64,000 nucleotides of DNA from Parapristionchus giblindavisi (taxonomy: Eukaryota; Nematoda; Chromadorea; Rhabditida; Diplogasteridae), in the NCBI GenBank assembly GCA_943737045.1, contig CALSFV010000210.1, positions 124,001 through 188,000 of the forward strand. The letters run 5' to 3'. Shown one piece after another: positions 1 to 9,540 of the stretch. Both the position numbers and the translations under genes were made by a program. The notes below the pieces were generated by a model. It saw only the letters and a program-made list of their open reading frames with translations. It had not been told where the DNA came from and did no database searches. Numbering within the stretch: the first letter of the stretch is position 1; each line of letters starts with the position of its first letter.

Positions 1-633
1 TCAAATAACTGTCGTATATGGGTATTTTGAGCTCGTAATGCTTTTTCGGATGTTTTTGAGTCATTTAAGCTCCTTTGCTGTTTCTTGATAAAGGAATAAG
101 CCGTTCTTTCCTTTGACAGGTCCGAGGTCGCGTCACTAAAATCAACGCCTTTTTTTTTTCCAATTCGGAAATCCTCTGAAACTTGGGTCATTTTTAGACA
201 CATATGGGTGCAACAAAACGCGCATAGAAGAAAAGTGCACTTTTTCCGATTAGGAAAGTTAAGTCACTTTTTCATAAAACCGACCGCCCAGCACCGGAGC
301 ATGGTCGAAAAATGACGTCACCAACTGGGAAATGTTGCGCAAGATCTCCTCTTTCGATGCTTTTTTTGGAAAAGTGTCTATCATTATTTTGAACGGAGTT
401 ATGATCATTTTTCTGACGCACATTCGAGCCAAAAATACCGTACCTGCCAACTTTGACCTACCACTACTCGAAAATGAGAACAGATATGCAAATTCGGAAA
501 GCGCAGTTCGATAGAGCATCGTTCAAAGTACTTAATCTGAATTTTTCAGGGGGTCGAAATTTCTATGTCCGCGGACCCTCCGAAACGGTCGATTTTCTCG
601 CGATTCGTCTCATATAGTATATGATATATCACT
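1..633. other. No gene recognised
   Basis: I see no convincing exon here. Short open frames exist on both strands near 259-519 but lack splice context and family resemblance. If the downstream kinase gene is intact, its N-lobe exons should lie here or before the window, and I cannot find them. Confidence 0.4.
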
Positions 634-709
634 AAATATCACTGGCCTAGCAGTGATAACCCGCAGGACTTCGTGTGCCTTGCATAACGGGTTGTACCTT
701 TACCTTTTA
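634..709 (+). repeat. SINE fragment (body and tail)
   Basis: This stretch matches, with few changes, the body of the tRNA-derived SINE that sits on the minus strand at 54660-54929, including the motif CTAGCAGTGATAACCCGC and the ACCTTT-rich tail. The tRNA-like head is absent, so it is a 5'-truncated copy just upstream of the first visible kinase exon. Confidence 0.6.
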
Positions 710-755
710 ACGTTTACCTTTCAAAATGTGGGCGGAGTCAACCGAAAATCTTCAG

Positions 756-2083
756 GACTTCCACCTTCCGATGAGACACGCATTTATATTCTTGATTTCG
801 GCATCGCTCGCGAATACAAGACTTCGTCAGGAGAGATACGGTAACTAGCTCCGTCCATGATCCAATCGATATCCAAGTTCATCTACAGTAATCCTCGCCC
901 GAAGGTTCCATTCTGTGGCACACCTCGATATGCAGCTCGTGCTTGTCATAAGAAGGAGGAGCAGTCGCCCAAGGATGATCTCGAGATATGGTTAGGGCAC
1001 GCCCACTTAAGCCACGCCCACTTAAGTCATGCCCACTTAAGCCACGCCCACTTAAGCCACGCTCACTTAAGCCACGCCCACAATGATACGTAATCTGTAG
1101 GTGCTACATGGTATTCGACGTGTTCGATTGTATGTCTCTACCGTGGAAGAAGGATAGTGATCGTGAGAAGATTCTCAAGAAGAAGGAGGAACTGATGGGC
1201 AGCACTAGTAAGTTGGCATTGTGCCAAGTTTGGAGTTGGCATTGTGCCAAGTTTGGAGTTGGCATTGGGCTAAGTTCGCTATCTTTAAGAGTCTCCTACA
1301 AAGAAGTGTCCAAGGGATTTCATGCGCATCGTCAAGTATATCAATGAGCTCAACTACATTGACGTTCCTGATTATCGCTGGATCATGGTAGATGAGCTTA
1401 AAGGCACACCCCAAGCTAATTTGAAACTCTCCGCTCTGGCCATACTCTCTCGCTTTCTTTGTCTACGAGAGAGTATTGCCAATGCGGAGAGTTAAATTAG
1501 CTTGGGGTGTGCCTTTAAGCCCCGCATCCTATTGACTCGGCCATTTTAGGATCTACTCGATGAAATGATAAAAGAGAGTAAGGTCGATGCTTCGAATGAG
1601 GCTCTCGATTGGGTTGGAAAGATCAAGAAAGAAAAGGATGAAAAGGATGAGGAAGTAAGATAATTATTTTGTGAACGATTTCCATACATTTGGTCTCTAG
1701 GTCTGGGTTTGGGTCTTGTTTATAGGGTATAGGGTCCAGCGTCTGGGGTCTAGGTTCTCGAAGCAGTTGACAAATATTTAAAAAAAAAACTGAATTCTTC
1801 AACTTGAACTTTTAGTTTCTCAGCTTTGCTTTACCTTTTCCATCTTTAGGTGAGCTATGAACAAACTGGAGAGGACCAGCAGGAAGATGAGGATGTGGCC
1901 AATAAGAGTATGCAAAATCTTTCAAATTTGGAGGGAATAACGGCGATTGTTTTCAGAACCCGAAGGTTCAAATTAGTCAGGTCAACATGTCATCAGCACT
2001 CAAGACTGACGAAGTTCATGATTGCCCTTTATGATTCTTGTCCATTCATTCCTGTCGTTTTATTCGAGTTGATAAAATGGTGA
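756..2083 (+). CDS. TTBK/CK1-like protein kinase, 3' part only
   Basis: Exons read as 756-840, 889-990, 1101-1207, 1290-1387, 1550-1654 and 1850 onward; the joins keep phase. The first exon carries the magnesium-binding motif ILDFGIAREY (subdomain VII), the second GTPRYAARACH and DDLE (subdomains VIII-IX), the third a LPW motif, and the fourth RDFMRIVKYINELNY, as in the tau-tubulin-kinase branch of CK1 that is expanded in nematodes. These kinases phosphorylate Ser/Thr on protein substrates. The C-terminus is acidic and Lys/Glu-rich (DLLDEM to about QEDEDVANK). The final exon runs open to 2083, but a donor at 1908 is possible, so the end is uncertain. The glycine-rich loop, catalytic Lys and HRD loop are not visible, so this is either a gene entering the window or a truncated copy. 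SINE debris lies just before the first exon. Confidence 0.72.
1000..1086. repeat. 15-bp tandem repeat in kinase intron
   Basis: About five and a half copies of a 15-bp unit of the form GCCCACTTAAGCCAC with single-base variants. It lies wholly in the intron between the second and third visible kinase exons. Confidence 0.9.
1211..1276. repeat. 23-bp tandem repeat in kinase intron
   Basis: Just under three copies of a 23-bp unit containing TTGGCATTGTGCCAAG, itself a short dyad (TTGGCA...TGCCAA). It sits immediately after the donor at 1208. Confidence 0.85.
1402..1514. mobile_element. Foldback MITE, family F1 (TTAA-flanked)
   Basis: A ~113-bp hairpin with long inverted arms (AGGCACACCCCAAGCTAATTT at the left, its complement at the right) flanked on both sides by TTAA (1398-1401 and 1515-1518). 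Relatives lie in the receptor introns near 19390, 19830 and 52390, sharing GAGAGTTTCAAATTAGCT-type arms and a CTCTCGCTTTCTTTGT core. It has no coding capacity and lies in a kinase intron. Confidence 0.8.
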
Positions 2084-2247
2084 TAAACTATTTATCTGCC
2101 ACTCAAGATGTGCTGTTCCTAACATAGTGTCTAATTGTAATTAAATTAACAATATTATCGGAATTTCATTGGTGGAACTAGAAATTAAGTAACAAGGGAA
2201 GTCTTAACGTTGCAATTACTGGATCAGAGCAATGTGAGGTTATAATT

Positions 2248-2297
2248 CAAGGCCAATTCTGTCCGGACGGCCTAATCTCTTCTTCGGACCTCCTTTA
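2248..2297 (-). repeat. SINE fragment
   Basis: Matches the 5' body of the SINE at 54660-54929 in the same orientation (CAAGGCCAATTCTGTCCGGA, then CTAATCTCTTCTTCGGACC). Neither head nor tail is present. Confidence 0.55.
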
Positions 2298-2967
2298 GAG
2301 AAGTAAAAAATTGTCATATATCAATATGACAAATCATTGCTTGTCATTGTTAGAAAATGGAATATTTCAAAGATTTCAATATTAATCAGTTGCAGAATAT
2401 TATCATCCACCACCTGTTGAATTGCTTCCATATCTATCGCCGTCCATGCTCGAGTTGAACTTCCAAACCAATACCATTTTTGCAACCATTACTCGACTAT
2501 GAAATTGTTCCGCATTAAATCGTTGTAAAAGTTACAGTATGAGTGTAAATAGTAATTGTAATCGTTATGGGAGTGCAGATAATCAGTGCTTTAGTGCTCT
2601 TCCAGATCAGATGATGACAAACATAACACCCTAACACACACTCAGACACACAATCAACGGTACTTTTTCGCAGAAATACTACCCCATGAACTTAACACTA
2701 TGTTTATAGACGCCTACCAATTTAGACATTTCTCTCCACATATTTTCTATGATATTATCACTTATTTTTATTATGTATATAATAATATATTCGCATACAA
2801 TCTTTAAATAGTTGAGCGTGCTCTTTGAGTAAACAACACTTATTGTTTACTTTGTTTCATAGAAAACTTTAGTAGTGATGTGTGCGAGCAATAAAAGAGA
2901 GAGTACTCTCACTCCGTTTAGCCACTCTCGGGTCAACAACAATTCATATTTAGCGCCTTATGCATGT
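2298..2967. other. Intergenic, no gene seen
   Basis: AT-rich sequence between the kinase and tRNA-Arg. I find no exon with splice sites and no repeat structure beyond simple AT runs. Confidence 0.5.
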
Positions 2968-3040
2968 GGCCTTGTGGCCTAATGGATAAGGCGTCGGACT
3001 TCGGATCCGAAGATTGCAGGTTCGAGTCCTGCCAGGGTCG
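2968..3040 (+). tRNA. tRNA-Arg (anticodon TCG)
   Basis: 73-nt cloverleaf without intron. The acceptor GGCCTTG pairs with CAGGGTC (with G-T wobbles), discriminator G. The D arm is TGGCCTAATGGATAAGGC, the anticodon stem TCGGA/TCCGA encloses loop CTTCGGA with anticodon TCG (reads CGA), and the T arm is GCAGGTTCGAGTCCTGC. Box A (TGGCCTAATGG) and box B (GGTTCGAGTCC) fit Pol III consensus. A TTTT run seven bases downstream is the likely terminator. Confidence 0.97.
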
Positions 3041-3712
3041 AAAATCTTTTGAAGTATTTACTTTACATACTTTTAGTAAAAATTTCTTTTTAACAGAATT
3101 TGCAATAACTAAAAAAATATAAGCATACAGGAACATTCCATTTTAATTGAACCTTTTCATTTCTGCTGAATATTTTCCTGCATAAACAAACGAAGTACTA
3201 AGACAAAACAATTCAAATCGGCTTGTCTATTCTTCGATTTTGTTATTTGAATATATCTTCTTATTACCTCAGAATTTCCCCAATTGCTTTCATTACTTAG
3301 GCTTTTTTTTTCAAATTCGCTAAAGCAGAAATCGAATCAGCATTTTCATATTCATTCTTTTGAATTTTTGCATACTTAGGTCACGTGAACTCTTCTATTC
3401 TCGAGAAATACAAGGACATTACCATGAATGCTCAAGCATCTGCGAAGCAGACACTAAATTGAATTGGAGTCCGCGTAATCACAGCTTATAGCATGCCGTT
3501 ATACTACTATTACCACGACATAAATGGCTATTTCTGCCATATTCCACCTGTTCTCGTGCTTTATATCATGATGGTTACATGGTCGGAATAGCACAGTTTA
3601 GTCATATCAGCTCGAAAAATGATGAAGCAGCTATAAAATATACAGTAAAGACCGGTCGAGTTTTGTACCGTAGTTATTCGTGACGTTTTCCTCCGTGATT
3701 AGTACCATCAGT
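3041..3712. other. Intergenic, no gene seen
   Basis: No exon recognised between tRNA-Arg and the MITE upstream of the Srx-like receptor. It probably contains the receptor's promoter, but I see no specific site I can defend. Confidence 0.45.
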
Positions 3713-3720
3713 GATTTTCT

Positions 3721-3870
3721 GGCACTATGTCGGATGATAACCGATGAATAATAACCGACTGGATGATAACCATTTGCATACTTTGTCTATTCATTAGCGC
3801 TTGTCTCTCATATGCAAATGGTTATCATCCAGTCGGTTATTATTCATCGGTTATCATCCGACGTAGTGCC
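3721..3870. mobile_element. Foldback MITE with 8-bp target duplication
   Basis: Nearly perfect 60-nt inverted arms (3721-3780 and 3811-3870, ends GGCACTA/TAGTGCC) around a 30-nt loop. The flanks are an exact 8-bp duplication, GATTTTCT (3713-3720 and 3871-3878). An 8-bp duplication is typical of hAT and Merlin transposases, so this is a non-autonomous element of one of those types. It lies just upstream of the receptor start. Confidence 0.9.
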
Positions 3871-3962
3871 GATTTTCTCTGTCATTAAATTGAAAGATGC
3901 GATAAATATTTATTATTTATTTATTAATTTATTTATGCTTTGTTTCAAGTTTCAGTTCCCCC

Positions 3963-6900
3963 ATGCAGTGGGAAGCCCTCCAAGATTGCCTGAAAGGAGG
4001 TTTTGGAGGTCCGACAAGCGCTAACAGGTAAACATTTTGTACCTCGAGACCTCCGTCTCTGGCCTTCTCAAATTAAAGGGAGAGTGGCCTCTTTCAATGG
4101 CCTCTTCATTGCGCACAGAGCATAGAGCGTTGAAGAGGCCGTTGACAAAGGTTTCGGCCCCTTTAAGGTTGCTACAACCAATATATTTATTTTCAACATT
4201 GCGATTTTTGCCTGATTTTCCAAATTTCTTTTTTTTTTCAGATTAACAATCGGCATTCCAATGGCTATTTTCACCTTAATCGGCATTCATCTAAACTTTG
4301 TTCTTTATCGAATTATCTCTATTCAAAAAGTGCAAATTCATACATGTTCTGTAAATTTTTGTAATTATCTGTTCAGGACTTTATCAAAACTCCATTTAAA
4401 CGTCATGTGATCAGTCTTATATGCTCAAACATTGGTCAGTTTCTTTAATTTATTTATTTTGATATTTTTTTTGGTTTTTTTTTCAATGTCCAAAAGTAGC
4501 GAATTGAAAAGTAAAAGATTTGAGATAATGGGAAAACGATGAGATTATTCTTTTAAAAAAACAAATATTTTCGGAATTTTTGGAGTGAGTTTTACAAGTA
4601 AAACATTACATATAGCTATCGATAAATAATCCCTGTCACCTTCCCCAAGTCCTTTCTATTATTAGTATTATTTTTCTCATAGTTGCAGTATTTGCTGTTA
4701 CACCTGTCACGGGTGTATCAAATAAATAAATAAATAAATTACGTTTAAGGTTTCAACCTGGTCGGACTTTTCGCTTTAGTATTCATAGTCGCCTGTAATA
4801 TCCACTTCTCTGACCCAGTTCTAGTTGCACTGTGCACGCCAGACTCATTCTTTTATCAGGTTTTTTTTTTAATTTTTAAATTTTTAAAGATATTATTGAT
4901 TTTATTGAGGTCATACTCTACAGTAATCTGTCCATAGCCTTGGATCGGTTCATGACCTTCATTACGCCAAAGGTTGGTCAGAGATTTCCGTTCCTTATGC
5001 ATATTTATTTTCATTTACAACACATTTATCAAGAGTTCGCATAGACAAGGGCTCTGGTGTGCATGAAATTCCAATTCTTGCACTTATAGTTAGCTTCGCT
5101 TAGAAAGTTGCATCCGAGAGTCTTCCGAAAGAGTCTTATGCATATAGTATTACATTTTGAACACAATTTCTCTAGGTCTATGAACATTTCACCGGTGCTA
5201 AACACTTCATATTCGTGCTTTCTCCTTGGCTAGCTGCAGGCTGGATTGTGAGTGTTCTTTCGAAATAAATATTCCGATATAAACATCTCTCAGGGTCGAT
5301 ATAATAAGAAATTGAGAGCAATTTGCTACTGATCCTAACTCACCCTGCTGCATTTACTGTTGAAAAGATAAATGCATTGTTGTTTTACGAAAAAAAAGGC
5401 TAATACTTGCTAGTATTTCGTAGAAAGGCTATTGATTGTTAGTCGGATTACTATTCGGTTTATTATTTGCCATTTATGCTTCAAGCATTTTTGGTTTGAA
5501 ATGAAAGAATCTTTTGTATGTCGTTTATCTATGTTTAGGTAGGTCATTCGACCTTACTCGGCTGCTACAAGAGATTCAATCCATACACCCTGCGATTCCA
5601 ATACGGCTGTTCGTGAGTTTTACGACTAATATTGTAAAAAATATTATTGAAAATTGCTTCTCGAATGATAATCTCTCACTTTATATCCAGAATTGTTGTC
5701 GGAGTGCAACTTTTCACATTCTCTAATGTAATTGACTTTCAAAAAAAGTAAAAGAGAGAGAGGGGGTGTAAAATTGGGAGAGTTTCATTTTCATTTTCTT
5801 TTTCTTTTCACAACTATATAAAAAGAGCACGATGATGTATTAAAATCCTTGAATAAAAACACCCAGACAATATGTAAATTCAGGAATTGTCCTTTCTTTC
5901 TCGACCTAAATACATATCTGGCCATTTATCTTCCTCTCGCGATATTGATTCTGTAAGTTCGGTTAAATAACGAGGATGACAATTGTCACACTGCACTGTG
6001 ATTAATAGCTCACTGTAGTGTTTTGGAAGTCCTTCTCGAGAGTTTTCCAAATTATGGTTCCATGTCCTAGGAATTGTGATGAATCCTTTTGAAGTCTAAT
6101 TATTATGTTAAAATGAGTATTTTTTCGATTATTTTTGAATTATCCCAATATTCACAGGTACATTGCAATATTCATGTTCATTGTGCGCAAAAAGTTGTCG
6201 ATGGGCTCCCAGTTCTCGTTTGGCAAACAGAAGAAGGACATCTACTTTGTACGTTATAATCATTTTCCTCAAAAATTTAACAAAAATATGAAAATCTAAA
6301 TTATGAAACTCCTCGTTCTCGCAAAACTATCTCACAGAGTACTGAGACAAGGAAATTTCAAAGGTTATCGAATATTGTCAGGGAACATGATTTTGTTTGA
6401 ATATGAGCGGTCGCTAATAACGTAGCGTAATAACGTAATAACAATAACGTAATAATAACGTTAATAACGACTCGTTATAGCTTAGAAAAGATTTAGTCCA
6501 CAGCGGTGAGTTCCGTGATAGTTAAGGGCTGTAGATTTTGCTGTTCAGAAGATAAATACATCTCTCATTTCCGGTCATTCAATTCCTTCTGATAACTATC
6601 GTTCAATTCGCCGGAAACCTCCTGTTCTATATCGATTTCTCGGGTGACGTCATGCTGGAGTCTCTCGTGATCAATATCGCATCGTGTTGTACCACATACA
6701 CGAATCCCATTGTCATGTTTGCCTTTCAAGACAGGGTGCGGTAGATGTTTTACCTATTTTTTTTATCAAAATATTTCACTTATTATTGATTTTTTAATGT
6801 AAAAACGTTTTTTTTACATAATTTTTTATCGATTTCCCCTTGAATTATTGATTTTCAAACAGATACGACGAAGTTTCATCGCTTGGAGTAAGGGAATATT

Positions 6901-6964
6901 GATGCTTGATAATCAATCGTTCACGAGCAGAATGCCCATTAATTCTACTGCGAACATCGAGTAA
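3963..6964 (+). CDS. Srx-like chemoreceptor GPCR (probable frameshift)
   Basis: Eleven exons: 3963-4027, 4242-4329, 4377-4434, 4750-4859, 4910-4972, 5176-5247, 5539-5612, 5884-5952, 6158-6248, 6549-6735 and 6863-6964; all joins keep phase except inside exon 10. The ATG at 3963 follows a TTTCAG acceptor-like site. The ~325-residue product has seven hydrophobic segments, from GIPMAIFTLIGIHLNF (TM1) to NPIVMFAFQDRIRR (end of TM7). Motifs include SIALDRFMTF after TM3 and a Cys-bearing loop before TM5, as in Srx-type nematode olfactory receptors of sensory cilia; another serpentine class is possible. Exon 10 is 3n+1 long: the frame entering it stops early, whereas TM6-TM7 is open from about 6574. 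This implies a one-base indel and a pseudogene or sequencing error. Confidence 0.75.
4077..4162. mobile_element. Foldback MITE, family F2 (TTAA-flanked)
   Basis: Inverted arms AGGGAGAG...CCCCT flanked by TTAA (4073-4076, 4163-4166) in the first intron of the Srx-like gene. The core CAATGGCCTCTTCATTGCGCA is the family signature, seen again near 13290, 22640, 48870 and 56030. Confidence 0.8.
4640..4740 (+). repeat. Retroposon-like 3' tail
   Basis: Contains TATTTGCTGTTACACC, then the dyad CACCTGTCACGGGTG, then an AAATAAATAAATAAA tail. Near-identical sequence occurs at 22984-23076 and, inverted and interrupted, around 46170-48720. The stem plus simple tail resembles the 3' end of a non-LTR element or SINE. 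No coding part is present. Confidence 0.55.
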
Positions 6965-6991
6965 GAGAATGACCATGGTCCCTTCAAGCTA

Positions 6992-7081
<90 letters not shown>

Positions 7082-8510
7082 TATTATCATTATTATATTT
7101 AATCACTTAATATTCAAGATCAACTCTACGGTAGACCTGAAGTGAGATGATCTGGCACATATTTGATCTCTTCACATCAGACTCTATTTCGACATTCTAT
7201 GAGATACGAAATACAAAAGATCAGTAGACAGATGTCGATGGCGATGGAGTGGTGGTTTTGGACTTTGGGTCGGGTCGGGTCATGGAAACGAGCTCCCGGG
7301 GTTGGAACTGTCGAGGTTTGGATATCGGAGATGTGGTAGTACATTCTCAAAGATGCAAGACCACAGTACCAATCGTTTTCGGACCAGTGTGATTTGCCTT
7401 TTAATTATTTTTTCTCATTAATAAATATTTTGTTTAATTTTCTTTCGTCATTAAAAGAACTTTTTCTCACTGAAAGTCATGATTAAAACTTCGAGAATCG
7501 AAAAATAATCATACGCAAAGGAAATTAACGATGCGTCGAAATCCGATCCACCGCGGTGCACGTGTTATCAACTCGACCGAGCTCTGCTTACAGCATCTTC
7601 TAACAAGGAGTCTCTTATGCTTCAATGTGCATAAGAGATCATAGGTGGTGATAAGCGATGCTTTATAGCTGTCATACACTATGCAAGTTTCGAACTTGAG
7701 ATCCTAAAACCTGATTTATTTATTTTCGCTCTATAAATTATTCATATGCATACGAGGGTTCTCTACGTGGGAAGTATTGTGCTTTGACAACAAATAATCC
7801 TAGAGATCGAAAGAATCGATGCTGTATTGATATCACAGTAGCTTATACAAATGGTTTACCGGTATGAGACTTTTTGGATTTTCCCTTATTTCCGATAATT
7901 TTTACGGTAGAAAACATTGGTAAAAAATATCAGGCCTGTCACTAGAGAATCGAGCTAAAATGGATTCGGAATGTATCGAAAATCACGAAATGAGTTAGAA
8001 TCAGTTTTCGGTACCTCTTTGCATGCCCATACCCCAAAGTCCCATTGTGTTACTATCATTCTGGGACTCCCTGCACTGGGTTGGTAATCCGATTGGTTGG
8101 TTGGTATTGGTAAACTTATCAGTTCAATTTTTCCTTGTTGACAACAAAAGTAGGAGCAACTGTAGTGTTGAAATTGTGTTAATGCGTCATCATACCCATT
8201 CAATATTATATTGAAATTGTTCCAGTGAAACTCATTTCAAACAAGTTTCTGGAAATATTAAACACAATTTTTTCGTATATGAAAAATGAATATATTTTGT
8301 GAAATAGTCTAAATGTGAATTTATGAAGATTTCAAGAGCGGGGAATGTCCCCTGAAACTGGAATAGTCTTAGAGAGTTTACTCTAGTCAATCAATAATAT
8401 GAGGGTAATTCGAAGTTCGACAGCAATTAAAAAGGTCGAAAATGATGATCTTTTCTCGCCTCTCGATCACAGTGAATACTATCATACAACAACTCTCAAT
8501 TCTATCACAA
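6965..8510. other. Intergenic between Srx-like and rhomboid genes
   Basis: After the receptor stop this stretch holds an ATT microsatellite (separate entry) and otherwise unrecognised AT-rich sequence. Open frames near 7955-8214 on both strands lack splice context and family resemblance. A short dyad (TCTCTTATGC...GCATAAGAGA) lies near 7611-7640. Confidence 0.5.
6993..7095. repeat. ATT trinucleotide microsatellite
   Basis: About 28 ATT units plus a few interrupted ones, directly after the 3' end of the Srx-like gene. The apparent poly-isoleucine frame across it is an artefact of the repeat. Confidence 0.97.
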
Positions 8511-8516
8511 ATGAAT

Positions 8517-8752
8517 CACTCTCTCGCGCTCTCTCTCTCCCTCTGTCTCACTCTCTCTCTCTCTCTCGATCTCGCTCTCTCTCTCTCTCTCTTTACCTCT
8601 ATCTCTCTCTACCTCACTCATCTCTCTCTCGCCCTTTCTATCTACCTTTCCATCTCTATCCCTCTGTCATTCTCTCGCGTCTTTTCTATCTCAATTTTCT
8701 CTTTTTCTCTGTTTATCTCTCACTTTTCTCTCTCCCTCTCTCTCGCGTGAAT
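8517..8752. repeat. CT-rich polypyrimidine tract
   Basis: Roughly 235 bp of CTCTCT-type sequence with scattered A and G, about 0.8 kb upstream of the rhomboid start. The long Ser/Leu-rich frames through it are composition artefacts. It may act as promoter-proximal polypyrimidine DNA, but that is inference. Confidence 0.9.
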
Positions 8753-9540
8753 TTCCTGTCACTTAATTCCAACTTCCGCCATTCATTTTCATTGATGTTA
8801 TTGTTTCTTACAATTAGTTGACATATCATTATTTTATTTTTAAATTGTATTATTTATTTGTTTTTGTTTCATCTGTGTCACACTTGGAGCTTTGTGGTAT
8901 GTAGCTTTGCGGGTCAGCTCACTTGAGCGCGAAAGCAAGCAGTTCTGCGCAACTATGAACAACTTTTAGATACTCGAGCTATTAGTCAAACCAACCAAAA
9001 TACTTGCGCTTTTGAACTTACTCTAAAAATTTACTTTATCAAGTAAATGCGCGTCTTGTTGTTGTTGTACATCTTTAGAAGTTAGATGTGTACTTTGCTC
9101 TTTTCTCTCATCTCAGCGAGTTATTCACAAACATTGTCAGATCTACTGATCTATAGAAAATGGAATATAACATATCATTTTAAAAATAAATATCAAAAGA
9201 AATAGAAATTCTCCTTCGCAACTTTTCATTCTTGGCATGCACACACTATTTAATTGTCTACCAGAGTAGCTTTGCAATTAAATTTCAACCTTTCAAGGGA
9301 TGCATTAGTTAATGCGGAACCATGTGCTTTCGGCAGACATAGATAAAATGAGAATAGAGCGATATATAGTTGCAGCACACCTTTACATATCAAATATGGA
9401 GATCATAATTCTCGAAAAGAAAAGAAAAAGCCGCGAGAGAGCGTGTAAAACGAGGAGAGTTTGCTCGGTTGTCTTGCTTATCTTTTGGTGACTTTTGAAG
9501 AGGACATAATCAGTAAAGAACTGTACAATTCGTTTCTCAG
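8753..9540 (+). promoter_or_regulatory. Upstream region of the rhomboid gene
   Basis: No exon seen. The last bases before the start codon (CGTTTCTCAG, 9531-9540) form a good 3' splice acceptor directly abutting ATG, the arrangement expected for spliced-leader trans-splicing in nematodes. No TATA box or operator is identifiable by eye. Confidence 0.4.

Noticed and set aside
6906..7145. Poly-isoleucine frame, and poly-Asn frame at 43366-43647
   Set aside because: Trinucleotide repeats in non-coding sequence; the first overlaps the last exon of the Srx-like gene out of frame.
8399..8821. Leu/Ser-rich 100-140 codon frames that look membrane-like
   Set aside because: Explained by the CTCTCT tract; no splice context or homology.
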